Part shown: positions 46,558 through 55,499 of the stretch, in pieces
How the letters are laid out: each line of letters opens with the position of its first letter
How positions within the stretch are numbered: position 1 is the stretch's first letter
DNA from: Mogibacterium neglectum
Lineage (GTDB): Bacteria > Bacillota > Clostridia > Peptostreptococcales > Anaerovoracaceae
NCBI RefSeq assembly: GCF_030644205.1
Contig: NZ_CP128647.1
Location: 558,001 to 622,000, forward strand
Length of the DNA: 64,000 nt
Direction: 5' to 3'
The notes under the pieces: generated by a model
What the model saw: the letters and a program-made list of their open reading frames with translations, nothing else
The model's database searches: none
What the model was told of the DNA's origin: nothing
Position numbers and translations under genes: made by a program

Positions 46558-46612
46558 TAATAACCATACAGAGACGGGGTAGCTGATACCTTGTTTTTCT
46601 GCATGGTTATTA
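46558..46612. terminator. Convergent terminator between the COG2509 gene and dapB
   Basis: TAATAACCAT (46558-46567) pairs with ATGGTTATTA (46603-46612); CAG/CTG extends the stem after a mismatch and an inner GGTA/TACC stem can form. T tracts are modest on both strands. Confidence 0.6.
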
Positions 46613-46640
46613 GTTTAATATTATATCTGTTACATATGTT

Positions 46641-47435
46641 CTACAGCCCAAAGCAATCCTGAACCGTATATGAACCAACGGGCTGCTTGCTGAGGTAAAC
46701 GGCACAGTCGACTGCACCGGCAGCAAAGCACTTAAAGCTCTGAGAGTGATGAGTAATCTCAAGTCTCTCACCAAGACCTACAAAATATGTCGTATGACTA
46801 CTTGATATATCTCCGCCTCGGATGGAATGAAAAGCAATCTCGCCATGCTCGCGAGGGCATCTTCCTTGTCTACCATATCTATCTACATCATGGAGCGATT
46901 CGCCTCTAGTTTTAGCTACAAGTTCTCCGATTTCCTTAGCAGTACCACTAGGTGAGTCGAGCTTAGTACCATCGTGCATGTCGAGTATCTCAACGTCCAC
47001 ATCACCAGCTAATTCTGTAGCATCTTCGATTAGTTTATACATAACATTTACAAGTCTAGATGTATTAGCCGCAAGCATTACAGGGATTATTTTGCCTGCT
47101 TCTTCAAATGCTTCTCTCTGTTCTTGGCTGAATCCAGTGGTTCCGCAGATTAGTGCTTTCTTGTGCTTTTTCGCAGCTTCCAGTGTAATCATAGCCTGCT
47201 CAACAGTGGCGAAATCGATGATCACATCACAGTCATCAATTAGCTCTTCGATGTCCGAAACAACAGGGGCGCCCAGCGCTCTGCCGATCATAGCGACTTC
47301 TCCAATATCCTTGCCTATGTAATCTCTGTCAGCAGGAGCGACACCACCGATGATAGTAATCTCTTCGCGGTCTGCAGCAATTGCTGTGATTAGGCGACCC
47401 ATTTTGCCGCGAGGACCAACAACTAGAAGATTCAT
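46641..47435 (-). CDS. dapB: 4-hydroxy-tetrahydrodipicolinate reductase
   Basis: Second committed step to diaminopimelate and lysine. 264 residues with NADPH motif VVGPRGKMGRLI at the start, CGTTGFSQEQ, and the substrate-binding block KLDSPSGTAKE. The preceding catalytic region reads DMHDGTK where most relatives have a paired HH: the proton-donor His and the Lys are kept but the second His is Asp. GGAGGT precedes the ATG. dapA is not nearby. It is downstream of the dCMP deaminase gene on the same strand. Confidence 0.93.
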   Translation of the reverse strand: MNLLVVGPRGKMGRLITAIAADREEITIIGGVAPADRDYIGKDIGEVAMIGRALGAPVVSDIEELIDDCDVIIDFATVEQAMITLEAAKKHKKALICGTTGFSQEQREAFEEAGKIIPVMLAANTSRLVNVMYKLIEDATELAGDVDVEILDMHDGTKLDSPSGTAKEIGELVAKTRGESLHDVDRYGRQGRCPREHGEIAFHSIRGGDISSSHTTYFVGLGERLEITHHSQSFKCFAAGAVDCAVYLSKQPVGSYTVQDCFGL

Positions 47436-47490
47436 AACAGTACCTCCAATTAATAAAATAATTTCTTAATAATAACTATAAAATTATGAG

Positions 47491-47982
47491 CTATCTATCA
47501 AGCTCATTTTCGAAGCTTAGTACGAGATTCTTTTCCCTAGGAGTAAGCCTGCGAAGCTTAACCCCAGCCATGCCGAGGAGTCTCTTAGATGCTAAGGTGG
47601 ATTTCTCGTTAGCATATTTGTCGTTTAAATATACGACCTCCTTGATGCCGGACTGAATAATCGCCTTAGCGCATTCGTTACATGGGAAAAGTCCAACGTA
47701 GATCGTAGCTCCTCTCAGAGATTTACCTCCTGAATTTAGAATTGCATTGAGTTCAGCATGAACAACGTAAGGATACTTGGTATCCTCGCCAGTTCTGTCC
47801 CACGGTAGATCATCATCCGAGCAACCAACAGGGAATCCGTTGTAACCAGTGGATAGAATCACATTGTTGCTATCGACAATGCAAGCTCCAACCTGCGTGT
47901 TTGGATCCTTGCTTCGCTTAGCTGCAAGCAGGGAAACTCCCATAAAATATTCATCCCATGATATATAATCTTGTCTCTTCAT
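47491..47982 (-). CDS. dCMP deaminase family protein (ComEB-like)
   Basis: A 163-residue zinc deaminase converting dCMP to dUMP for thymidylate synthesis. Zinc and proton-shuttle motifs are VVHAELNAILNSGG (HAE) and LFPCNECAKAII (PCxxC). The N terminus has SWDEYFMGVSLLAAKRSKDPNTQVGACIV, typical of the ComEB/dCMP deaminase group. GAGGGTG is the ribosome binding site. 55 bp separate it from dapB on the same strand. Confidence 0.92.
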   Translation of the reverse strand: MKRQDYISWDEYFMGVSLLAAKRSKDPNTQVGACIVDSNNVILSTGYNGFPVGCSDDDLPWDRTGEDTKYPYVVHAELNAILNSGGKSLRGATIYVGLFPCNECAKAIIQSGIKEVVYLNDKYANEKSTLASKRLLGMAGVKLRRLTPREKNLVLSFENELDR

Positions 47983-48067
47983 ATTACACCCTCGTTAATA
48001 TAGTATCTATCCTGTATTTTATACTAAGGTTCAAAGCGTATCAACTATTCTATGCCCCTTTGAATCA

Positions 48068-48096
48068 TTGTGCTTAACCATTTTATGCGGTATAAT
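48068..48096 (+). promoter_or_regulatory. Promoter for the DUF2207 gene
   Basis: TTGTGC (48068-48073) and TATAAT (48091-48096), spacer 17 bp, 32 bp before the start codon. Confidence 0.55.
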
Positions 48097-48128
48097 ATCA
48101 AGAAGTATTGCCTAGAAGGAGACGTATA

Positions 48129-49991
48129 ATGACGAGCAATGGCAAAGTGTTGTCAAATATATATAAATACTTACTTAAAATATTACTAATTTTAGCAATC
48201 ATGAGTGTGATTCATGGTCTAGTTTTGGCTGACTCTTTCGGTGCAACTAAGGACAATAGCTATGAGATTAACAACTATGATTTTAAGGCAGTTGTAAAAA
48301 AGAATCACACCTATGAAGTCACTAAGCAGATAACCGTTAATCTTCCGAACAATCTTTCGGAAATATCTTTCGATGTACCAGCAGGGAACTATATCATTAG
48401 TGATGTAGAGGTCAAGAGTACTGATTTTTCTTTGGCAAAAAATGGTTCAAAGTACAACATCGTAATCAAAGATAAGAAGCGGCTTAAGAAAGGAAGTCAC
48501 ACCTTTAAGATTACTTATGTCGTAAAAGAGTTTGCTGAAAAGAATAAAAATTATGATTTATTTTATTTAACTGCATTATCACCTGATTGGGAGGTGCCGA
48601 TTCAGAGCTACAAGTTCACACTAGTGCTGCCTAAAGACTTTCCTTGGGATGACCTTCAGTACTACGCAGGGCAGTTCGGTTCACAGGATGTATCAAACAA
48701 GATGTCCTACTCTATAGATGGAAATACCATTACTATGAATGGTTCACTTATTCCGTCGGATTTTGGCATTACTTTTAAGGCAGAGCTTCCAGACGGATAC
48801 TGGAAGGATTCTCTCAATAACGAGTGGACTATTGGACTAGGTGGTGTGCTATTTATAGCAGCAGCAACCTTGTCATTGATTCTATGGCTAGCAGGTGGAA
48901 GAGATCCTAAGTTTAAGAAAAAGGTTATCTCTAATCCAATTGATGGCATATCGACTGCTGACGTGGCATATGTATTTAACGGCAAACTGTCAATACGAGA
49001 TATCGTTCCGCTCATTGTCAGGCTAGGTATAGCGGGCTGCCTCAAGATAGTTGAGTATGCTCCTAAGAAGTACAAGCTGGTGAAGCTCAAATCACCCTCT
49101 ATTGATGAAGATAGATATATTCGTGCAATCTATGGAGAACTTTTCGAAGATGTTTATGAGGGAAGAGCTGTCGAGATGGAGGGCATAGGCGTTAAGCTAA
49201 AAAGGATACTTCTCGATGTTGAAAGCAGTGTTGCTAGCGGCTATAGCTCTCGAGAGATGAGGGCGAGCACTACAATATCGAAGCTGTTTAGATATGTAAG
49301 TATTATAGCCATATCTCTTGCTATTGCTACGATTCCTGTACTTGTGTCGATGTATATGTATGAGGAAGAGATTAAATATGGCCTTCCTACTGGGTTATTC
49401 GTATTTTCTGTGTTAATTTTGAATATTATCACGAGGAGATTTGATCTGCGGTTTGATATGGATTGGAATCATTTCAAGATGTCAATATCCATGTACTCGG
49501 CGCTTTACGCAGCCGAACTCGTGTACGTAGGATACCTAGTGCATAAGTGCAACAAATCAATAATGATTCCTCTTCTGATACTAGTAACTGGTATATTTGG
49601 AGGTGTAATGACATGCCTGATGACGGCGAGGGCTAGAGAAAACGCTCGCCTTTCAAACAGGATGATGGGTATGCGCAACTTCATTGAAGCGGCACAGCCT
49701 AGGGATATAGCTATAATGCAGAGATCAAACTCCGAATATTTCTATGAGATGCTGCCATACGCTATGCAGTTCTCACAGTATGAGATATGGGCACAGAAAT
49801 TCAGAGGGTTCAAAGTTTCAGCACCAGATTGGTTTGAAATTGTTGCCGAAGGACGCACATCGACGGCTAGCGTTTCAAATGGTGATGTCGAGACTTTGAC
49901 TAGAGAACTTTATCAATTTGAAAGAACAATAGAGAGCGTTTATTACGTGATTAACCGTAGAAGGAGATTTTTCTTCGGTTCCGGTAGATAA
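48129..49991 (+). CDS. DUF2207 domain-containing membrane protein
   Basis: A 620-residue protein. A hydrophobic N-terminal segment (about 14-32) looks like a signal or anchor, then an extracellular beta-rich domain (about 40-235: YEINNYDFKAVVKKNHTYEVTK is the typical opening of DUF2207), a transmembrane segment at about 238-258, a cytoplasmic part and two to four further hydrophobic segments (about 390-470). The C-terminal region has a predicted DUF2207_C-like fold. Function unknown. ATG 48129 follows AGAAGGAGA. typA starts 30 bp later. Confidence 0.85.
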   Translation: MTSNGKVLSNIYKYLLKILLILAIMSVIHGLVLADSFGATKDNSYEINNYDFKAVVKKNHTYEVTKQITVNLPNNLSEISFDVPAGNYIISDVEVKSTDFSLAKNGSKYNIVIKDKKRLKKGSHTFKITYVVKEFAEKNKNYDLFYLTALSPDWEVPIQSYKFTLVLPKDFPWDDLQYYAGQFGSQDVSNKMSYSIDGNTITMNGSLIPSDFGITFKAELPDGYWKDSLNNEWTIGLGGVLFIAAATLSLILWLAGGRDPKFKKKVISNPIDGISTADVAYVFNGKLSIRDIVPLIVRLGIAGCLKIVEYAPKKYKLVKLKSPSIDEDRYIRAIYGELFEDVYEGRAVEMEGIGVKLKRILLDVESSVASGYSSREMRASTTISKLFRYVSIIAISLAIATIPVLVSMYMYEEEIKYGLPTGLFVFSVLILNIITRRFDLRFDMDWNHFKMSISMYSALYAAELVYVGYLVHKCNKSIMIPLLILVTGIFGGVMTCLMTARARENARLSNRMMGMRNFIEAAQPRDIAIMQRSNSEYFYEMLPYAMQFSQYEIWAQKFRGFKVSAPDWFEIVAEGRTSTASVSNGDVETLTRELYQFERTIESVYYVINRRRRFFFGSGR

Positions 49992-50021
49992 ATATTGTAT
50001 AGCCATTTAGAAGGGATAACG

Positions 50022-51905
50022 ATGGGAGAAAAGAATAAGATAATTAATATTGCAGTAATTGCACACGTTGACGCAGGAAAATCAACACTTGTTGATGCGC
50101 TTCTAGCTCAATCTCACGTGTTCAGAGACAATGAAGAGGTTGTAGAGTGTGTAATGGATAGTGATGCAATTGAACGCGAGCGTGGAATTACTATATATTC
50201 CAAAAACTGCTCAATCATGTATAAGGACTACAAGATTAACATTGTGGACACACCAGGCCATGCAGACTTCAGCTCTGAGGTTGAACGTATCATGAAGACT
50301 GTTGATACAGTAATCCTACTAGTTGATTCTAGTGAAGGTCCTATGCCTCAGACTAGATTCGTGCTTAATAAATCGCTTGAGCAGGGCTTAAATCCAATAT
50401 TATTTATCAACAAGATCGATAAGAAAGATGCTAGAATAGATGAGGTTGTAGATGAAGTTTATGAACTGTTTATGGATCTTGAGGCTAACGATGAACAGCT
50501 AGATTTCCCAATCATGTATGGAATTGCTAGGCAGGGAATAGCAGTCAGTGACCCTAGTGAAGTTGCTGATATCATGGTGGATGACGGTACAACTAAGATT
50601 AAGAAAAGTCCTAAGGGCTTTGGTGAGTTCAATATAGAGCCTCTGCTTGATAAGATTGTTGAACACTGCGACCCATATCCTGATCTAAGAGACGAGCCAC
50701 TTCAGCTGCAGATTTCTTCACTTGCATACGATGACTATATCGGTAGATTAGGAATCGGTAGAATTACAAGAGGTACACTCAAAGCAGCACAGCAAGTAGT
50801 TGTCATGAAGGATGAGGAAGAGTCGTACAATGCCAAGATAAATCAGGTGTTTGTATATAGAGGTCTTCAGAGAATGTCAGTTGACGAAGCTGAGTGCGGG
50901 GATATCGTTGTTGTATCTGGTATTTCCGATATCTCGATAGGAGAGACAATCTGTGATCCTGCTCACCCTGAATCTCTTGGTAATATCAGTATCGAAGAGC
51001 CAACTTTGTCGATGAATTTCATGGTTAACTCTTCTCCGTTCGCTGGTAAAGTTGGCAAGTACGTGACAAGCAGACATATCAAAGAACGACTGGAGAAAGA
51101 GCTTGAAGTCAATGTCGGTCTAGTGGTAGAGCCTACAGATTCAACCGATGCGTTCAAGGTATCTGGAAGAGGCGAGCTTCATCTGTCGATTCTGATTGAA
51201 AATATGCGCCGTGAAGGATACGAACTCGCTGTATCAAAGCCTGAGGTTGTAACTAAGCGCGGTGACAGTGGAGGTCTGCTAGAACCAGTTGAAGAGGTTG
51301 TTGTTAGTGTTCCAGATGAATATTCTGGTTCGGTCATATCTAAGCTCAATATGCGTAAGGGTATGATGAAGCAGATGATGAGCGAAGGAAATGGATATTC
51401 GAAGATTGAGTACTCAGTTCCAACCCGTGGACTCATGGGATATAGAAGTGAGTTTATAAATGACACTCATGGGGAAGGTACCATGGTTAGAAGATTCGAA
51501 GGATTTGAATCTTGGAAAGGTGAAATCCCAGAGCGCACTAACGGCGTTGCTGTAGCACAGGAAGAAGGCAACTGTACGCCATATGCAATATTTAATATTC
51601 AGGAGCGAGTACAGATGTTCGTTGAACCTGGGACTCACGTCTATGAAGGTATGATAGTAGGCATGAACTCTAGAGGCGATGATATGGTAGTAAATCCATG
51701 CAAGGCAAAAAGAGTATCTAATATGCGTGCGGCTGGTAGCGACGATACGATTAAGCTAACACCACCGCGGACATTTACTCTGGAGGAGGCACTTGAATTT
51801 ATCAATGGAGATGAACTCGTAGAAGCAACGCCAGAGGATATCAGACTTCGAAAGAAGCTTCTCAAAGAGATTGAGAGACGCAAAGCTGGTAATAGAAATA
51901 AATAG
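50022..51905 (+). CDS. typA: Ribosome-associated GTPase TypA/BipA
   Basis: A translational GTPase needed for 50S assembly and stress or cold adaptation. 627 residues: G1 AHVDAGKSTLVDALL, switch region ERERGITIYSKNC, G3 DTPGHADFSSEVER, G4 NKIDKKDA, followed by EF-G-like domains with GRGELHLSILIENMRREGYE and the BipA-specific C-terminal part. ATG 50022 has AGAAGGGA upstream; a TTG 27 bases earlier is in frame but unsupported. Confidence 0.96.
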   Translation: MGEKNKIINIAVIAHVDAGKSTLVDALLAQSHVFRDNEEVVECVMDSDAIERERGITIYSKNCSIMYKDYKINIVDTPGHADFSSEVERIMKTVDTVILLVDSSEGPMPQTRFVLNKSLEQGLNPILFINKIDKKDARIDEVVDEVYELFMDLEANDEQLDFPIMYGIARQGIAVSDPSEVADIMVDDGTTKIKKSPKGFGEFNIEPLLDKIVEHCDPYPDLRDEPLQLQISSLAYDDYIGRLGIGRITRGTLKAAQQVVVMKDEEESYNAKINQVFVYRGLQRMSVDEAECGDIVVVSGISDISIGETICDPAHPESLGNISIEEPTLSMNFMVNSSPFAGKVGKYVTSRHIKERLEKELEVNVGLVVEPTDSTDAFKVSGRGELHLSILIENMRREGYELAVSKPEVVTKRGDSGGLLEPVEEVVVSVPDEYSGSVISKLNMRKGMMKQMMSEGNGYSKIEYSVPTRGLMGYRSEFINDTHGEGTMVRRFEGFESWKGEIPERTNGVAVAQEEGNCTPYAIFNIQERVQMFVEPGTHVYEGMIVGMNSRGDDMVVNPCKAKRVSNMRAAGSDDTIKLTPPRTFTLEEALEFINGDELVEATPEDIRLRKKLLKEIERRKAGNRNK

Positions 51906-51983
51906 TCATGTTATCACGTTCGAATGTATTTATACTAAGGACATGATTAAAATATTGAGGTAACGAAAGGAGAAATTGGTAAC

Positions 51984-53042
51984 ATGAAGATTCTTGTAAT
52001 CAACCCTGGAGCAACATCCACAAAGATTGCTGTATACGAGAATGATCAGGAGCTTATGCGCGTAGGTATTGACCACGATGCAGCTGAGATGGACAAGTAT
52101 GCAAACATCGTAGATCAGATGCCATTCCGTCGCGACGTAATAATGAAGACACTCGAGGCTGAAGGCTACAAGCTAGAGGATTTTGACGCAATTTGCGGTC
52201 GTGGAGGTTTATTCAAGCATATCCCATCTGGAACTTATCTCGTAAATGATGCAGTTATCAGAGATATTAAGAACCCACCTTATGGCGAGCATGCTGCAAA
52301 CCTGGGAGCTTATCTTGCAAAAGAGCTAGGAGATAAAGTCGGAATTCCTGCTTTCTTCGTTGACCCTGTTTGCGTAGATGAGCTTGATGATGTTGCTAGA
52401 TACTCTGGACTAAAGGGTATGGAGAGACAGAGCTTTTTCCATGCGCTTAACCAGAAGTCAGTTGCTAGAAAGGCAGCAAAGGAAATCGGAAAGGCTTATG
52501 AGGACCTCAACCTAGTTGTAGTTCACCTCGGAGGTGGAGTATCTGTTGCAGCTCACAAAAAGGGCAGAGTTGTAGATGTATACAATGTAAAGGACGATGG
52601 TTCTATGGGTATGGATAGAGGTGGTGCCCTTCCTGCAAATGCCCTCGTTAACCTATGCTTCTCAGGAAAGACTAAGGCTGAAGTAAAGAAGATCATCGGT
52701 CATGAGGCTGGTGTATTCTCATACACAGGAACTAAGGATTTCCGTACAGTAGAGAACAAGGCATTTGACGAAGGAGATAAGGAGTGCTTAGGTGCATTCA
52801 GAGCTATTGCTTATCAGCTAGCTAAGGATATCGGCGCTATGTCTGCTGTTCTTCACTTCGATGTAGATGCAATCGTTTACACAGGTGGAATGGCTTATAG
52901 TGATAGATTCTGTGAGGAAATCACTTCCTACGTAGGTAAGGTTGCTCCAGTTCTAAGATTCCCAGGAGAGGAAGAGATGAAGTCTCTCGCTGATGGTGCT
53001 CTCAGAGCTCTTGAGACAAAGGAGTACAAGATTTACGAATAG
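51984..53042 (+). CDS. buk: Butyrate kinase (second copy)
   Basis: 352 residues, the standard length for Buk. NPGATSTKIAVYEND at the start, GRGGLFKHIPSGTYLVND, VVHLGGGVSVAAHKKGRV and YTGGMAYSDRFC give the ASKHA kinase pattern. It forms ATP from butyryl phosphate in the classical route. It is divergent from the copy in the had operon, which suggests different substrates. GAAAGGAG is well upstream of the ATG (11 bases). A strong terminator follows; no ptb gene is adjacent. Confidence 0.94.
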   Translation: MKILVINPGATSTKIAVYENDQELMRVGIDHDAAEMDKYANIVDQMPFRRDVIMKTLEAEGYKLEDFDAICGRGGLFKHIPSGTYLVNDAVIRDIKNPPYGEHAANLGAYLAKELGDKVGIPAFFVDPVCVDELDDVARYSGLKGMERQSFFHALNQKSVARKAAKEIGKAYEDLNLVVVHLGGGVSVAAHKKGRVVDVYNVKDDGSMGMDRGGALPANALVNLCFSGKTKAEVKKIIGHEAGVFSYTGTKDFRTVENKAFDEGDKECLGAFRAIAYQLAKDIGAMSAVLHFDVDAIVYTGGMAYSDRFCEEITSYVGKVAPVLRFPGEEEMKSLADGALRALETKEYKIYE

Positions 53043-53082
53043 TAAGGTTTTGAATCGAGTTCCATGTGAAATCAAATAAAAC

Positions 53083-53107
53083 AAGCGGACGGCATTGCCG
53101 TCCGCTT
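53083..53107 (+). terminator. Terminator after the second butyrate kinase
   Basis: Perfect 11-bp stem AAGCGGACGGC (53083-53093), loop ATT, GCCGTCCGCTT (53097-53107); short T tract (TTTGTC). Confidence 0.8.
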
Positions 53108-53166
53108 TGTCATTATAAGCATAATTGCAATACTGATTATACTTATGATTACAACATTGACTATAC

Positions 53167-54450
53167 TTATGAATGCAGTTTTGATTTCATTATATCTAAG
53201 ATGGTCTCTTCGGTTTTGACCATGCCAGGCGAGGCGATTAATCCCATATTACGCATGGTTTCTTCAGGCGTAGAACCATTGATACCATGTAGATTCTCGA
53301 TACAAATACCAGCCATTGCAAAGTCTTTTGAACGAAAAGCCGTATCTACAGCGGAGACACCCTTCATGACACATCCATGGTTTCCACCGTCGCAAATCAT
53401 ACCGGTGATACTGCTAGCCATGTTGTTGAGACATCTGGATATCGCTTCAGTGTCACCTCCATCAAGGTAAACAAGTGCAGAAGCCATGCCGCTTCCTGCT
53501 GCGATAGCGCATCCGCAAAATGCAGACAACTTTCCAGAATATTCTTTGATATATGTACAGATCAGATAGCTAAGTGCGGTTGCTCGGATAAGCTTCTCGT
53601 CGTCAATATTGTGGATTTTACAGTACCCATATAGAGGAAGTGTGGCGATGATACCGTGTGCCCCAGAACCTGTAATACTCATCGCGGGAGCATCAAGTCC
53701 AAGTACTCTAGCTTCAATTGCAGCATTGCATAACAGGCTTGCGGTATCGACAGCGTTACTGCTGATAGTTTTGTTTCCGTTAATAGCATAAAGTGATTTC
53801 GCAAAAGTCGTGCGGTCACTATCCATAGATACTTTGTAAAGATCCAAATTTATCCTGTAAGCATCTTTTATAAACTCGATATCTTCGTATGGGACTTCGT
53901 TAACCAGGTTCACAAAATCTTGAAGGGTATACTTGTGAATTATCGGTGGCTCAGTCGATTCAGATTGCTCATCAGTAGGAGAGTCGCTACCTTTTATAAT
54001 CCTACCGTTGTGCTTTATGCACGTAATATTGGTATGAGCATCCCAAATGATAACCTCTGCAGATTCATCACCGCAGCGAACAGTTGCCTCTATGTGTATG
54101 CGGCTGCTCACTTCCGATAGTAAAACATTGATGCGACCTTCGGCAATCATCCTTTCAGCTGCTTTGTTATCAGCAGGAGTAACTGATGAAAGACACTCAA
54201 GCCCCTTGGAATGGTCGGCAGCAATTGCACCAAGTGCTGCTGCATATAGGTTACCTACGTGAGGGCTGCTCGGTATGCCACAGGTAAAAGCATTCTTATA
54301 TATACCGCTGTTAAGTCTAATATCAATGCTATCTGCTTCGCTTTCAAGGTACGAACAGGCCGTTGAAACGGCAAAAGCGATAGCTCCAGGCTCTGTAACA
54401 CCTAATGCTGGCTTCATATCTTTTTTTAGTAGTTCGATAAGTTCGTGCAT
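53167..54450 (-). CDS. L-cysteine desulfidase / UPF0597 family protein with altered N-terminal motif
   Basis: 427 residues of the serine-dehydratase-alpha-like UPF0597 (CyuA/YhaM) family. Members break cysteine to pyruvate, sulfide and ammonia with a [4Fe-4S] cluster. C-terminal cluster-ligand regions are present: FCGCAIAAGSG and MICDGGNHGCVMKG. At the N terminus the usual PALGCTEP reads PALGVTEP, so the conserved Cys (proposed as the active-site base) is Val18. The protein may be inactive on cysteine or act on something else. GAAAGGAG precedes the start. It is convergent with the second buk gene. Confidence 0.85.
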   Translation of the reverse strand: MHELIELLKKDMKPALGVTEPGAIAFAVSTACSYLESEADSIDIRLNSGIYKNAFTCGIPSSPHVGNLYAAALGAIAADHSKGLECLSSVTPADNKAAERMIAEGRINVLLSEVSSRIHIEATVRCGDESAEVIIWDAHTNITCIKHNGRIIKGSDSPTDEQSESTEPPIIHKYTLQDFVNLVNEVPYEDIEFIKDAYRINLDLYKVSMDSDRTTFAKSLYAINGNKTISSNAVDTASLLCNAAIEARVLGLDAPAMSITGSGAHGIIATLPLYGYCKIHNIDDEKLIRATALSYLICTYIKEYSGKLSAFCGCAIAAGSGMASALVYLDGGDTEAISRCLNNMASSITGMICDGGNHGCVMKGVSAVDTAFRSKDFAMAGICIENLHGINGSTPEETMRNMGLIASPGMVKTEETILDIMKSKLHS

Positions 54451-54574
54451 TTGATACTCCTTTCTATATATTACATAATACCATACGCGTGAAAATAATA
54501 ACGGCTTGCGTTTATATTTCGTTTATGTTAACCTATTTAGGCACGATTTGAATATGAGTGCGTTAGCCGCGTGT

Positions 54575-54662
54575 GGAGGATTGACCGAGTGGCTAAGGAG
54601 CCTGATTGGAAATCAGGTAAGGCGTAACAGCCCCGTGGGTTCGAGTCCCATGTCCTCCGCCA
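54575..54662 (+). tRNA. tRNA-Ser, anticodon GGA
   Basis: Acceptor GGAGGAT pairs with GTCCTCC, discriminator G and an encoded CCA follow. D arm GACCGAGTGGCTAAGGAG, anticodon stem CTGAT/ATCAG with loop TTGGAAA giving anticodon GGA (reads UCC and UCU), a long class II variable arm, and T arm with GGGTTCGAGTCCC. At 88 bases including CCA it is a normal tRNA-Ser. Several intact but unusual genes follow, so it could be an integration site. Confidence 0.97.
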
Positions 54663-54692
54663 AAAGAGACGAGCGAAGCTCGTCTCTTTTTT
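54663..54692 (+). terminator. Terminator immediately after tRNA-Ser
   Basis: GAGACGAGC (54666-54674), loop GAA, GCTCGTCTC (54678-54686), flanked by AAA and TTTTTT, so the stem extends to 12 pairs. Confidence 0.93.
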
Positions 54693-54985
54693 AATGTAAC
54701 AAGGATGGGACGAGAAGCCACGGGTTCCAGTGAGGTTCGATTATGACCTAGCTAGCCGCCTCGCGAGTGAACCGAAGTGAGAGGCAAAGCAGGTCAAATA
54801 CAGAGTAGTCTCATATCTGATTGTTGTATGATATAATACAGAAAAATTATATCTAAGTATGATAGAAATAGAATTAACCTAATCAAGTTCAAGTAGTATT
54901 GAATGAATTCCTCGTTTGAAAGATATTCTGGGAAATCGATAATACTATTGAATTTATATTCTGTTACGATTTAAAGGAGAAAAAC
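54693..54985. other. Non-coding stretch after tRNA-Ser with an interrupted inverted repeat and a promoter
   Basis: No gene is visible. GACCT (54745-54749) pairs with AGGTC (54791-54795) and GCCTC (54758-54762) with GAGGC (54781-54785), forming one interrupted stem of about 50 nt. An extended -10 promoter TGATATAAT lies at 54829-54837 and could drive the VOC gene 150 bp downstream. The left part is richer in GC than the surroundings; it may be the remnant of something inserted next to the tRNA. Confidence 0.45.
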
Positions 54986-55345
54986 ATGTTTACTTTTAAC
55001 CATTTTAACTTCAACGTTCTAGATTTAGATCGCAGCCTTGAGTTTTACGATAAGGCACTTGGATTAAAGCCAGTTAGAGAAAATCGTGGTGATGACTTTA
55101 CATTAGTTTATCTTGGTGATGGAAAAACTGATTTCCAGCTGGAACTCACATATCTACATGATCGCAAGGAGCCGTATAACCTCGGTGAACTCGAGTATCA
55201 TCTTGCAATGACAACTGATGATATGGAAGCATCTGTAAAGCTGCATGAAGAATTGGACTGTATTGTCTTTGTCAATGAGGGCATGGGAATCTATTTTATT
55301 GAAGATCCGGATGGATATTGGATTGAGATCATTCCAGAGAGATAG
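54986..55345 (+). CDS. VOC family protein (glyoxalase I-like)
   Basis: A 119-residue single-repeat vicinal oxygen chelate protein. FNHFNFNVLDLDRSLEFYDKALGL is the typical beta-alpha start, LAMTTDDMEASVKLHEEL the second half, and FIEDPDGYWIEIIPER the metal-ligand end seen in lactoylglutathione lyases. Metal ligands resemble glyoxalase I (His near 5, Glu near 116), but the substrate is not certain. TAAAGGAG is nine bases before the ATG. Confidence 0.88.
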   Translation: MFTFNHFNFNVLDLDRSLEFYDKALGLKPVRENRGDDFTLVYLGDGKTDFQLELTYLHDRKEPYNLGELEYHLAMTTDDMEASVKLHEELDCIVFVNEGMGIYFIEDPDGYWIEIIPER

Positions 55346-55418
55346 TGGCAAATAAGCAAAAAATAAATAGGCTTTCAGAAGTATTATTTAAAACGTTGAT
55401 ATAGATAAAAGGAACGAG

Positions 55419-55499
55419 ATGAAAAAAGTAGGAATATTTATCATAAGCTTACTTGTTTACTTTGTCATTTCCTATATGTTAGGGCATCTTTATGTATAG
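55419..55499 (+). CDS. 26-residue hydrophobic peptide, translationally coupled to the next gene
   Basis: MKKVGIFIISLLVYFVIS followed by a short tail is a single transmembrane helix with a positive N terminus. AAAAGGAACG lies before the ATG, and its stop TAG overlaps the start of the following gene (ATGTATAG). This small frame is too short for ordinary gene calling but has the right layout for a real leader or membrane microprotein. It could also be a relic of the N terminus of the downstream protein. Confidence 0.55.
   Translation: MKKVGIFIISLLVYFVISYMLGHLYV

Noticed and set aside
53134-53172. Repeat TGA(T/C)TATACTTATGA at 53134 and 53158
   Set aside because: Two imperfect copies in AT-rich sequence at a gene end; probably chance.
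54695-54800. Second tRNA or tRNA fragment after tRNA-Ser
   Set aside because: Some words resemble tRNA arms (CGGGTTCCAG, GAGGTTCGA) but no acceptor stem or cloverleaf can be built.
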